A stretch of DNA of 64,000 nt from Phycisphaerae bacterium (lineage in GTDB: Bacteria > Planctomycetota > Phycisphaerae > UBA1845): NCBI GenBank assembly GCA_022072505.1, contig JAJVHU010000022.1, positions 1-64,000 of the forward strand, given 5' to 3'. Of this stretch, positions 17,222 to 28,855 are shown in pieces; positions within the stretch are counted from its first letter, which is position 1; every line of letters starts with the position of its first letter. The position numbers were made by a program, and so were the translations under genes. The notes beneath the pieces were generated by a model. It saw only the letters and a program-made list of their open reading frames with translations, did not search any database and was not told the origin of the DNA.

Positions 17222-18046
17222 TCATCGCTTCTTGTCGATCCCGAGCGCCACGAAGCGCTCGCGCCCGTCATCCCCGCCGTCCACGCCGCACTCGAACTCT
17301 CCGGTCGCCTCGGGATCCTCATGACACAGCGGCAGATACGTCGGTCCCAGCGACAACTCCCGCCGCGCGGCGTCCAACTCGATCCCCGCCGCCAGAAGCT
17401 TCGCCGCGCCGCCGAAAAACCCGTCCGGATCGGCGTCGCTCACCTGCCGGGCGAAGGCCGGCGCCCACTTCCCGAGGTGGTCCGCCAGAAACGCACGGTG
17501 CGCGTCGGCGGCGACCCGGGCGCGCTCCGCGTCATCCGCGACGGCCGCCTCCGCTTCGAGGCAGCACAACCTTGCGAGAAAGTCGCACTCGACGCTGACG
17601 TGGTCCAGCCGCTCCCGGGCGGAATCCTCCAGCGACAACCCGAACGCCGCGTAGAACCCGCCGATGTCCGCAAGCTGCGGCGACTGCTGGAGGATGTCCC
17701 GGCGACCGTACTCCAGCTCATAAGGCGGACAACTCCCGCGGACGGCATGACCGAAGAGCCGCGCGTAGTCCTCCTGCAAGGCGGAAAGCGCTCCGGCGTC
17801 GCCCCTTGCGCTGCGGATCCGGCGCAGGCGCCGCTCGGCCTCGCTCACATGCGCGGCCAGGGCGGCGTCCGCGTCGGCGGCGCGAACCCGGACCGCCTCC
17901 CAGCAGGATTCCCGACGGAAGCTCACAAACCACGCCGCGTCGGGAAACGTGAAGGCGTTCGACAACAGCGCATACAGACCGCCGAGCAGCTCGCAGGTCC
18001 GCGCGTCGCATTCGTTCACCGGCGCCGTCAGGGTCGAGTCGCTCAT
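17222..18046 (-). CDS. TorD/DmsD/NarJ-type assembly chaperone
   Basis: A 274-residue all-helical chaperone of the TorD family. These bind the Tat signal or the apo-form of a molybdoenzyme and hold it until the cofactor and Fe-S clusters are in place. The family hallmark is the LQEDYARLFGHA segment followed by CPPYELEYG, and AFGLSLEDSARERLDHVSVECDFL resembles the helix that contains the ...DHLxxELxFM motif. The ATG at 18046 (MSDSTLTAP) is chosen because upstream sequence in the frame is family A repeat DNA. It lies between the Fe-S subunit and the unknown last gene of the operon and most likely serves the molybdopterin subunit encoded upstream. Confidence 0.85.
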   Translation of the reverse strand: MSDSTLTAPVNECDARTCELLGGLYALLSNAFTFPDAAWFVSFRRESCWEAVRVRAADADAALAAHVSEAERRLRRIRSARGDAGALSALQEDYARLFGHAVRGSCPPYELEYGRRDILQQSPQLADIGGFYAAFGLSLEDSARERLDHVSVECDFLARLCCLEAEAAVADDAERARVAADAHRAFLADHLGKWAPAFARQVSDADPDGFFGGAAKLLAAGIELDAARRELSLGPTYLPLCHEDPEATGEFECGVDGGDDGRERFVALGIDKKR

Positions 18047-18209
18047 GTTCGTGATCTCGCATGAGAACGTGGTTTCAAAACCGAGCCGCGCCCGTAAGGA
18101 AGCGTTCTTATTTCCCCCTGCCCCGACATGTTCGTGATCTCGCATGAGAACGTGGTTCCAAAACCGAGCCGCGCCCGTAAGGAAGCGTTCTTATTTCACC
18201 CTGCTCCGA
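18044..18209. repeat. 83-bp tandem duplication before the TorD-like gene
   Basis: Two near-identical 83-base units (18044-18126 and 18127-18209), each beginning CATGTTCGTGATCTCGC and containing the 5' half of a family A element. The first unit starts exactly on the complement of the chaperone ATG, so the duplication copied the leader of that gene. Confidence 0.75.
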
Positions 18210-18227
18210 AAATTTTGAAACGGCGTC
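18150..18227. mobile_element. Family A repeat element, in the operon gap
   Basis: It has the same core as the other copies (CCGAGCCGCGCCCGT, GGAAGCGTTCTT) and ends in TTTTGAAACGGCGTC. Its left end is altered (ACGTGGTTCC). A half copy at 18067-18125 comes from the tandem duplication. Both lie in the 284-base gap between the Fe-S subunit and chaperone genes. Confidence 0.65.
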
Positions 18228-18330
18228 CACGAGTTTTCCGCGCTCGGACGCGCCGCGCTCGGACGCGCCGCGCTGCTCCGCGTGGAGTCCCGCGCCCGCT
18301 CTCTGACGCCCGCCGCCCCGTCATGTCCCC

Positions 18331-19608
18331 TCAGATCGAGTTGGCGTGCGCCGCCGGGCGGACATGCACCGGCTCCTCGACTTTCGTGCGGAACATTTCC
18401 TTGCCCAGCCGGTTGTAGGCGATGATCGTGTCGTCATACATCTCGAACTGGCGCCCGTTCACCGACGTTTGATAGACCTTCCTGCCCTCCTGGATCTCAT
18501 ACCGGGCGATGATCTGGTTCGAGCGGCGGAAGAGCTGAAGCACGGCGAGCAGTTCGCGGTCCGGATTGCGGTAGCGCTCCACCGCCGCCTGCACGCCCGG
18601 TCCGAACATCTGCTCCAGAAATTTTGTCGGAACCCAGCGGGGAGGGATGTAGAACCCGTTGGGCTCCGTGCCGAACTGCGGATACAGCGGCAGCGCCACC
18701 CTGGCGACGTGGACGAGGTAATACAACGGGTTGTGACGATCCTCGATCCACGTCGAGTCCGGACCCACCTTGACCAATCCCTGCATGCGCACCTGCCCGA
18801 TGCATGCCGCCATGCAGCGCGTCTCCATCGGCGCCCCGCCGCACTCGGGGTCGTTGCCTTCGACGCGCGGGTAGCAGGCGATGCACTTCTCGCTGGTGCG
18901 CGTCGTGCCGCGGTACATCGACTTCTTGTAAGGGCACGCCTCGACGCACTTGCGGTACCCGCGGCACTCCTGCTGGTCGATCAGCACGATGCCGTCCTCG
19001 GGTCGTTTGTAGATCGCGTTCCGCGGACACGCCGCCAGGCACGCCGGGTACGAGCAGTGGTTGCACAACCGGGCGAGGTAGTAGAACCACGTCTCGTGCT
19101 TCTTGTCGCCGTTGAGTTCCGTGCCCGCGCCGAAGTCCATCGGTTTCGACGGACCGTGCGGCGGGTGATCCTCGAAGCGGTTCGGCGCGTTCCACTCCTC
19201 ATCCGTCGGCAGATACCCGAGCACCAGGTTGGGCTGACTCCCGCGGGCCACCATCTGCGGCGCCTCGAACACCGTCTTCCCGGAGAATTGTCCGTAGGGG
19301 CGGTGCGGGTCGTCGCCGGGCTTGCCGTTCCAGCGCTGCGCGCCGGGGTTGGCCTGCTCCAACAGATCGAGAATCCGGACGTCCCAGTGATGGGGATATC
19401 CGCCGTAAGGCTTCGTCTCGACGTTGGTCCACCACATGTGCTCCTGTCCCTTGGCGAAGGTCCAGGTGCTCTTGCACGCCATCGTGCAGGTCTGGCAGCC
19501 AATGCAGCGGTTGATGTTGATGACGAAGGCGAACTGCTCCTTCGGCGACGCCTGTTCATACGGATACGGCATCGCCCTGCCGAGCTGCCAGTTGTAGACG
19601 GATGGCAT
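18331..19608 (-). CDS. NXR-like Fe-S (beta) subunit of a type II DMSO reductase family enzyme
   Basis: A 425-residue electron-transfer subunit. The start MPSVYNWQLGRAMPYPYE and later blocks such as WWTNVETKPYGGYPHHWD match what I know of NxrB from Nitrospira and anammox bacteria. Four cysteine groups are visible: CIGCQTCTMAC, CNHCSYPACLAAC, CRGYRKCVEAC and CIACYP...CMAAC. The Tyr in CRGYRKC takes the place of a cysteine, as expected for the 3Fe-4S cluster of this group. There is no signal peptide, so it would be carried across the membrane with the Tat-bearing alpha subunit. A GGGAG ribosome binding site precedes the ATG. Direction of catalysis is not decided by sequence. Confidence 0.9.
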   Translation of the reverse strand: MPSVYNWQLGRAMPYPYEQASPKEQFAFVININRCIGCQTCTMACKSTWTFAKGQEHMWWTNVETKPYGGYPHHWDVRILDLLEQANPGAQRWNGKPGDDPHRPYGQFSGKTVFEAPQMVARGSQPNLVLGYLPTDEEWNAPNRFEDHPPHGPSKPMDFGAGTELNGDKKHETWFYYLARLCNHCSYPACLAACPRNAIYKRPEDGIVLIDQQECRGYRKCVEACPYKKSMYRGTTRTSEKCIACYPRVEGNDPECGGAPMETRCMAACIGQVRMQGLVKVGPDSTWIEDRHNPLYYLVHVARVALPLYPQFGTEPNGFYIPPRWVPTKFLEQMFGPGVQAAVERYRNPDRELLAVLQLFRRSNQIIARYEIQEGRKVYQTSVNGRQFEMYDDTIIAYNRLGKEMFRTKVEEPVHVRPAAHANSI

Positions 19609-19689
19609 GAGTGTGACTCCCGCGATTCAACGTTCTCGTGATGCGTCTCGAAACGAACGCAGACGGTTGTTCGCCGATTCAGAGGCGTT

Positions 19690-20298
19690 TCAGGCGCCGA
19701 ACGCCTCCTGGTGCAGCTTCTCCGCGAGCTTCAGGTAGCGTTCGTGCTTCCCCGCGTCGCCGTTGTGGTGTTCGGCGCGGTCGAACGCCTCGAGCATGAG
19801 GCGCTGCTCCTCCTCGCCGAGCACCTGGTCGGCCATCCGGAAGAGAATCGTGTCCTCCTTCTGAATGTGGAACCGCAGCATGTGCGCGTAATCCGCCGCG
19901 GCGGAGCGCACGACGGCGTCGGCGCGGGGTTCCCCCTGCGACGCGGCGTCCAGGTGCTCCTCCATCCGCCGGATCAGGCGCCGCCCCTCATCATGTTCGT
20001 GCAACATGCACCCGATCGGACCGCCGACGCGCGGAATGCCCGCCGACTCCAGCACCGGAAACAGCTCATCCTCCTCCTTGTGATGATGACAGCCGTCGGC
20101 GAAGTTGCGGAAGAAGTCGATCGCGTCCGTGACGAACCGCCGGCAGACCCGCGGCTCGCGGCGGAGCTTCTCCTCCAGCGCGTCGAGCACGCGCTCGATC
20201 ACCCGATGCTCGTCCATCAGGATCCGCGTCGCCGAAGTCGGCGCGCCGCTTCCGCATCGGCAACGGCAACAGGTCGTCGTCGTCTCGTGTCCGGTCAT
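19690..20298 (-). CDS. Hemerythrin-like protein with Cys-rich N-terminus
   Basis: A 202-residue hemerythrin HHE-type four-helix protein. The iron ligands are readable: ILMDEHRVIERVL, then CHHHKEEDELFPVL, MLHEHDEGRRLI and LRFHIQKEDTILF. Such domains bind O2 or NO, or sense iron and redox state. The first 25 residues after the ATG at 20298 (MTGHETTTTCCRCRC) hold four closely spaced cysteines, unusual for the family. It starts four bases after the stop of the 106-residue gene and precedes the Fe-S subunit gene. Within a nitrogen-oxide-type operon it may protect against NO or O2, which is inference. Confidence 0.85.
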   Translation of the reverse strand: MTGHETTTTCCRCRCGSGAPTSATRILMDEHRVIERVLDALEEKLRREPRVCRRFVTDAIDFFRNFADGCHHHKEEDELFPVLESAGIPRVGGPIGCMLHEHDEGRRLIRRMEEHLDAASQGEPRADAVVRSAAADYAHMLRFHIQKEDTILFRMADQVLGEEEQRLMLEAFDRAEHHNGDAGKHERYLKLAEKLHQEAFGA

Positions 20299-20302
20299 GC
20301 GT

Positions 20303-20623
20303 TTACTCCAATACCGGCAGGCCCAGTCCCGCCGTCGTCTGATCCATCCGCAGGCGGCCGGGAGCGCCCGGTCCCCGCTTCGCCATCTCATCTTTCACAA
20401 TCCGCGCCACCGCCTCCTCGCCGAGCACGCGCCGTGCCAGCGCCGGTCCGGCGAATCCCGCGGTGCGGAACATCTGGAGGATCCGTTCCTCGCTGAAACC
20501 CAGGCGCGCGTACTCCTCGATGAAGCACGCGGCCATCTCCACCATCGCCGAGTCGTCCTCGGTCGCCACGCCGACGCCGTGCAGCGTCATCGGATCCGTT
20601 GCGTCAGGATCGCCGTAAGGCAT
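20303..20623 (-). CDS. Small helical conserved-looking protein of the operon
   Basis: A 106-residue acidic helical protein lacking signal peptide and cysteines. Its core, FIEEYARLGFSEERILQMF followed by GPALARRVLGEEAVARIV, reads like a small family I have seen beside respiratory complexes but cannot name with certainty. It lies 15 bases after the alpha-subunit gene and 4 bases before the hemerythrin gene, so translation is probably coupled. A role in assembly or regulation of the molybdoenzyme is possible and unproven. Confidence 0.75.
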   Translation of the reverse strand: MPYGDPDATDPMTLHGVGVATEDDSAMVEMAACFIEEYARLGFSEERILQMFRTAGFAGPALARRVLGEEAVARIVKDEMAKRGPGAPGRLRMDQTTAGLGLPVLE

Positions 20624-20638
20624 CGCACGCCTCCTGCG

Positions 20639-24130
<3,492 letters not shown>

Positions 24131-24167
24131 ACGGCCGCTCCAATGTTTTCCTTCGGAGGTGAATCCG

Positions 24168-25853
24168 TCAGTCAATCACGAGTTTCTGCCAGATGCTGAT
24201 GCTCTTCCGGCCGTCCCGATCGCCGCTGGCGCCGTTCCAGATCGCAAACGAAACGGGGATGTAGTCTCCGCGCCGGAACACGCGCTCGTCCGCGGTCCCG
24301 TGCTCATGCGGCAGGTCCATCGCCCGCTGCATCTGCACGGACCAGACCCCGCGGTCGTAAACGGCCTTGCCCGACACGATTTGAACGTTCGCGGGCTTTC
24401 CGGCGAGCGTGCCCGGTCCGCGGGCCGTGAGACATTCGACCGGAGTCTTCAGAAGCGGATCGGCGACGAGGTTCCCCGCGCCCCACGCCGTGAGGTACAA
24501 GGGATTGTGCTGCGCGATCGGCGCCGACGCGGACAATTCAGGCGTCGGAGACGTCTCTGTCCCGAACGCCGGGTAGGGGTAGTCGTCCACCGCCCGCCGC
24601 GGAAACGCCGCGTCCACGTCCTGATAGCCGCGCTCGATGTTCGTCTGGCGGTCCGCCTTCCACATCCAGATGTTGACGCCGCCGTGCTGGCCCGGACTGC
24701 CCATGTAAAACGGCGGATCGCTCTCGAGCGAGAACTGAACCGCCACCGCGTCGCGGAATTCATCGTGACGCACGGCCCGGTCGTCGCGCGTCGGATCCAG
24801 CCACGCAAAACGCAGCGCCAGTTCCTTCTCATTGTGCAGCGCCTGCACGACCAGCCCCTCGATGCGCTCGTCCTCCCACCACAACGGCGTCAGCCCCACG
24901 TAAAGGGGACGCGCCTGGTCCCACGCTTCGGCGTCCGGTCCGTCCGGCAGGGCGCCGTAGGTGTTCGCGGCCACCAGCGTCCCCTGACGCAACTGGGCGC
25001 GATCCTGCGCTCCGGCCCGCGCCAGGGACTGCACGTAATGCACCAGATCCCAGATCTCGTCCGCGGAAAACGCCGTCTCGTAGCTGGGCATCGGGGTGCC
25101 GCGCATGCCTTTCAGAATCCGGCAATAAAGCTCCGACCCTTCCATCCCGCCCTTGAAAATGCCGGCGGCAAAGGACCGGGGCGGAACCGGATAACCTTCC
25201 CCGTCGAACTTGACCGCTTCCGGCCGCGGGTGGCCGTCGGCGCCGTGGCAACTCGCGCACCCCTCGAGGTACAGCGTGCGTCCGCGGAACCAGCGCACGT
25301 CATCCTGGACCGGCTCCGCGGGCACGACGATCGGACCGCCGGGCGACGTGCGCTCCGCGACGAGCCGGTTCTGCTCTTCAACGCTCATCTTTCCGTCGCG
25401 GACCTGCGGCTCAAAACGTGCGCGGGCGCCTTCGACGCTGAGCTTTCGCACGTGAACGACGAGCGCCTTGAGGTCCGCGTTCGGCAGGTGTCCCCACGGA
25501 GGCATCGCCGAACCGGGCATGCCCCGCGAAATCGTTCGCAACAGGTCGTCGTCCGACGGCACGAGGTTCTGTGTCGTCGAGAGCTTGAAGTCGTCGCGCA
25601 GGAAGTTGCGAGGCCGTGGATTCATCAGATAGGCGAACTTGCCCGCGCCGTCGCCCTTGTCCCCGTGACACAGCGCGCAATACTTGAGGAAAAGGGATTC
25701 CCCTCGGGAAACTGCCGCGGTTTCGGCCTTTGCAGCCGCTTCCTGTCCGGCTGCGGCGCTGCCGCGTTCCGTTGCGGCGGACCCCGCAAGGCACGTGATC
25801 GCGCCGGAGAAGGAAACCCACGCAATTGTCCGAACGCGGCGTTTCTCAATCAT
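24168..25853 (-). CDS. Dihaem cytochrome c/haem b (ethylbenzene dehydrogenase-type) gamma subunit
   Basis: A 561-residue exported protein. The signal peptide (MIEKRRVRTIAWVSFSGAI) is followed by two class I cytochrome c domains with CALCH (59-63) and CASCH (199-203), each followed by a Met-rich axial-ligand region (SAMPPW, GTPMPSY). The C-terminal 250 residues match the haem b-binding gamma subunit fold of ethylbenzene dehydrogenase and relatives (LRFAWLDPTRDDRAV, then WNGASGDRDGRKSISIWQKL). It would pass electrons between the Fe-S subunit and soluble or membrane cytochromes. The ATG overlaps the Rrf2 stop (ATGA), so it is coupled to the regulator. The alpha subunit starts 37 bases downstream. 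Confidence 0.9.
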   Translation of the reverse strand: MIEKRRVRTIAWVSFSGAITCLAGSAATERGSAAAGQEAAAKAETAAVSRGESLFLKYCALCHGDKGDGAGKFAYLMNPRPRNFLRDDFKLSTTQNLVPSDDDLLRTISRGMPGSAMPPWGHLPNADLKALVVHVRKLSVEGARARFEPQVRDGKMSVEEQNRLVAERTSPGGPIVVPAEPVQDDVRWFRGRTLYLEGCASCHGADGHPRPEAVKFDGEGYPVPPRSFAAGIFKGGMEGSELYCRILKGMRGTPMPSYETAFSADEIWDLVHYVQSLARAGAQDRAQLRQGTLVAANTYGALPDGPDAEAWDQARPLYVGLTPLWWEDERIEGLVVQALHNEKELALRFAWLDPTRDDRAVRHDEFRDAVAVQFSLESDPPFYMGSPGQHGGVNIWMWKADRQTNIERGYQDVDAAFPRRAVDDYPYPAFGTETSPTPELSASAPIAQHNPLYLTAWGAGNLVADPLLKTPVECLTARGPGTLAGKPANVQIVSGKAVYDRGVWSVQMQRAMDLPHEHGTADERVFRRGDYIPVSFAIWNGASGDRDGRKSISIWQKLVID

Positions 25854-26296
25854 GTTCGTCTTCCTTTCCGCAGGGGCGCCGTCCTCGCCGGCGCCGATGA
25901 GGTCGCAATCGCCGCGAGCGTCATGTCCTGAACGAAATTCCGGAAACCGTCCTTCACGATCCGCCACTGGTCATGCCCGGGGCACGGCGAACGCGAACTG
26001 CATTCGCCGTGCCGGAACGGGCACGCCGTGTCGTCGCGAAGCGACGACTCAAAGGGAGAGAGAATCTCGAGAAGACGGATGTCCGTCGGGGGGCGACGCA
26101 GGCGGAACCCGCCCCCCTTGCCGCGGGTCGCATCCAGCACGCCCACGTGGACGAGATCGCCGAGGATTTTCGAGAGGTATTTCGCGGGGATGCCGGTCCG
26201 CCCGGCGATGCGGGCGCCGGAACAGGCGGCGTCCCCCGCCTGCTGCACCAGATAAACGCACGCCCTCAACGCGTACTGCCCGGTCTGGGAAATCAT
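25850..26296 (-). CDS. Rrf2 family Fe-S transcription regulator, first gene of the operon
   Basis: A 148-residue winged-helix regulator of the Rrf2 family (IscR, NsrR, RsrR). The N-terminal helix-turn-helix (IAGRTGIPAKYLSKILGDL) and wing are typical. Three cysteines, C92, C99 and C105 (C-x6-C-x5-C), are placed to ligate an Fe-S cluster, so it could sense NO, O2 or cluster supply. Its stop overlaps the start of the cytochrome subunit gene, which ties it to the NXR-like operon. A palindrome with AT-rich arms overlaps its promoter region, so self-regulation is likely. Confidence 0.92.
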   Translation of the reverse strand: MISQTGQYALRACVYLVQQAGDAACSGARIAGRTGIPAKYLSKILGDLVHVGVLDATRGKGGGFRLRRPPTDIRLLEILSPFESSLRDDTACPFRHGECSSRSPCPGHDQWRIVKDGFRNFVQDMTLAAIATSSAPARTAPLRKGRRT

Positions 26297-26324
26297 GCGA
26301 GCGAGTCCCTCCGTTGCACCTTAT

Positions 26325-26359
26325 GACTATAAACCTATCTTTATATCGTCATTTGTCAA
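26325..26359 (-). promoter_or_regulatory. Promoter region and palindromic operator of the NXR-like operon
   Basis: Minus strand: TTGACA (26359-26354) is followed by the palindrome TATAAA-GATAGG-TTTATA (26345-26328), flanked by GAC/GTC. It starts about 30 bases before the Rrf2 ATG. A regulator bound here would block the promoter. The -10 is not clear-cut; TAGGTT lies 16 bases past TTGACA. AT-rich arms stand out in GC-rich DNA. Confidence 0.6.
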
Positions 26360-26428
26360 CCCCCCGGCACGGCTTTTTTTTTGAAATTTTTTCCCCCTCG
26401 GGAGGAGAGGGGGAGAGGCCGCCCGCCG

Positions 26429-28723
26429 TCACGCCCGCCGCAGGCGCAGCGCGTTCAGCACGACGGTCAGGGAGGACGCCATCATCGCCCCGGCCGCGAT
26501 CGCCGGGGGAACGTGCCCACCCGCCGCCAGCGGCAGCGCGACGACGTTGTACGCGAACGCCCAGAACAGATTCTGCCGGATCACCCGCAGCGTCCGCCGG
26601 GCCAGCCGGACCAGCTCGGGTATCCGGCGCAGGTCGTTCGCCAGGATCGTCACGTCCGCCGCCCCCGTCGCCACGTCGCTCGTCCCCGCCAGCGTCACCC
26701 CGAGGTCCGCCGCCGCCAGCGCCGGCCCGTCATTGACGCCGTCGCCCACGAACCCGACGACGGCGCCCCCGGATTGCAGGGACCGGACCTTCTCAAGCTT
26801 CTCCTCCGGCAGCAGCCCGGCGTGAACTTCGTCGATGCCCGTCGCCCTCGCCACGTCTTTCGCGCCCGCTGACCGGTCCCCGGTCAGCAGGATGACCCTG
26901 ATGTGGGCATCACGCAGCGCGCTCACCGCCGCGGCGGCGTCCGAGCGCAACGGATCGTCAAAGCTCAAAGTCGCCGCAACGCGCCCGTCGATCGCCGCCA
27001 GAACCGAACCCACGTCATCAAGCTCCGCATCCGGCTCCGCGCCCGGAACGTCGCCGCGCGCCTCGGTCGTCGCGCAGGCCTCGTTCATCAGGCGCCGACT
27101 GCCCACGATCACGCGGCGCCCCTCCACGTCCGCAACCACGCCTTTTCCCGGATGCGACTGCACGCTGCTCGGAGGCGTCAGGACCAGATTCCGCTCTCGC
27201 GCCGCCTGCACCAGCGCCTTCGCAAAGGGGTGCTGCGATGTCGCGTCGGCGGACGCGGCGAGGCGAAGCACCTCATCTTCACGCAGCGCGAGGGGATCCG
27301 GCTCGGACTGCGGCGTGCGAGGCGAGGCGCCCGGCGCCGCGGGCACGACGCGGAGCTTCCGCAGATGCGGCTCGCCCCGCGTCAGCGTGCCCGTCTTGTC
27401 GAAACAGACCACGTCGAGGCGGCCCGCGCGCTCCAGCGCCGCGGCGTCGCGCACGAGGATGCCCCGCGTCGCCGCCCGCCCCGTCGCCACCGCCACCGCC
27501 GCCGGCGTCGCAAGACCCATCGCGCACGGACAGGCGATCACCAGCACCGCCACCGCCGCCCGGATCGCGTCCGCAAAGCGCCCCGTCGCCGCCGCGCCCG
27601 TGACCCGCGCCATCCCCTCCGGCGCCGCGATCCAGGCCGTGAACGTCGCCGCCGCAAGCGCCAGCACGATCGGCACGAACACGCCCGCCACGCGGTCCGC
27701 GAAGCGCTGCGCCTCGGATCGCGCGGCCTGCGCCTCCTCGACCGCCCGAAGCACGCGCGCCGCCGTCGACTCCGCCCCCACCCGCACCGCGCGCACCGTC
27801 AGGTCGCCGTCCACGACGAGCGTCCCCGCGCGCACCGCGTCGCCCGGCGACTTGTGAACCGGAACCGCGTCGCCCGTCACGCTGGACTCATCCACCGCGG
27901 CTTCGCCCTCAACCACCACGCCGTCCACCGGGACGGAGGTCTGCACGGCCGCGCGCACGAGATCGCCCGCGCCGACCGCCTCGACAGGTACACGCTCAAG
28001 CCCCCCGGCGGTCACCCGCAGCGCCTCCCGCGGAATCCGTTTCGCGAGGGCGACGACCGCGCCGGCGGCGCTGCGGCGCGCCCGCGCCTCCAGATAGCGC
28101 CCGGCGCACACCAGCGTGACGATCATCGCCGCGGCGTGAAAATGATAGGAATGCAACTCGGGCACAAAGAGGGTGGCGACGCCCCCGAAAAACGAGGCCG
28201 CGACGCCGAGCGTCACCAGCAGATCCATGTTGCCCGTGCGGTGCAGCATCGCGCGCACGCCGCCCGCCAGGATCGGCCCGCCCGCCGGCGACATCAGCAG
28301 CATCGCGCAGAGCAGCGCCTGAAGCACACGCCCCCAGACATGCCCCCCGGCGTGCGGCGACGCCAGCGGCGCGACCAGAAAATCCAGCAGGATGATCGGC
28401 AGGCTCAGACCGACCGCCTGCACCAGCGCCTGACGATGCCGCCGCCGAAGCTCCGCGTCCTCCCGCTCCAGCGAGTCAAACGCGCCGGCGCCGGATCGCG
28501 CCGGTTCCGCGTCATACCCCGCGCCGCGCACCGCCTCGACCAGCCGCGCGGCCGTCGCCTCCTCCGCGCCGCGCACCGTCGCCGCGTGCGTCGTCAGATC
28601 CACGTGCGCCGACGCAACGCCCGGCGTCCGCCGCAGCGCCTGCTCCACGCGCGCCGCGCAGCCGGCGCATGTCATCCCCTCGATCCGAAGTCGCGTCGTT
28701 CGCTCAAGCTCCCCGCTCATCAC
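26429..28723 (-). CDS. copA: Cu(+)-translocating P1B-type ATPase
   Basis: A 764-residue heavy-metal P-type ATPase that exports Cu(I) (or Ag(I)) from the cytoplasm. One N-terminal metal-binding domain has GMTCAGC (residues 16-22). Transmembrane segments follow, with the ion-pathway motif ACPCAMGLATP, the phosphorylation site CFDKTGTLTRG, the HP motif (SQHPFAKAL) and the hinge GDGVNDGPALAAADLGV. Length and the single HMA domain are usual for CopA. It lies upstream of nothing related; the next minus-strand gene to the left is the Rrf2 gene. Copper supply to haem-copper or other periplasmic enzymes is a possible link, but unsupported. Confidence 0.93.
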   Translation of the reverse strand: MMSGELERTTRLRIEGMTCAGCAARVEQALRRTPGVASAHVDLTTHAATVRGAEEATAARLVEAVRGAGYDAEPARSGAGAFDSLEREDAELRRRHRQALVQAVGLSLPIILLDFLVAPLASPHAGGHVWGRVLQALLCAMLLMSPAGGPILAGGVRAMLHRTGNMDLLVTLGVAASFFGGVATLFVPELHSYHFHAAAMIVTLVCAGRYLEARARRSAAGAVVALAKRIPREALRVTAGGLERVPVEAVGAGDLVRAAVQTSVPVDGVVVEGEAAVDESSVTGDAVPVHKSPGDAVRAGTLVVDGDLTVRAVRVGAESTAARVLRAVEEAQAARSEAQRFADRVAGVFVPIVLALAAATFTAWIAAPEGMARVTGAAATGRFADAIRAAVAVLVIACPCAMGLATPAAVAVATGRAATRGILVRDAAALERAGRLDVVCFDKTGTLTRGEPHLRKLRVVPAAPGASPRTPQSEPDPLALREDEVLRLAASADATSQHPFAKALVQAARERNLVLTPPSSVQSHPGKGVVADVEGRRVIVGSRRLMNEACATTEARGDVPGAEPDAELDDVGSVLAAIDGRVAATLSFDDPLRSDAAAAVSALRDAHIRVILLTGDRSAGAKDVARATGIDEVHAGLLPEEKLEKVRSLQSGGAVVGFVGDGVNDGPALAAADLGVTLAGTSDVATGAADVTILANDLRRIPELVRLARRTLRVIRQNLFWAFAYNVVALPLAAGGHVPPAIAAGAMMASSLTVVLNALRLRRA

Positions 28724-28811
28724 CGGGATGTTAGGCGCGACGCGCGGCCCGCCGTCAACAAGGCGATCTCCCGAGCCTTGTCTTCAACCTGTCCCGCGAG
28801 CTTGTCTTCAA

Positions 28812-28843
28812 CGGGTTCCGTCCCGGTTGCGGGACGGAACCCG
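28812..28843 (-). terminator. Perfect 13-base-pair hairpin between the propeller gene and copA
   Basis: CGGGTTCCGTCCC and GGGACGGAACCCG flank a six-base loop. It lies just past the stop of the BNR-propeller gene on the minus strand. There is no U tract, so it may act as a weak terminator or 3' stabiliser. Two copies of GAGC(C)TTGTCTTCAAC lie beside it. Confidence 0.5.
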
Positions 28844-28855
28844 CGACGCGCCGCG

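Noticed and set aside
26371-26396. Intrinsic terminator at the long T runs downstream of copA
   Set aside because: On the copA strand the runs read as A, not T, and no stem precedes a T run in either usable orientation.
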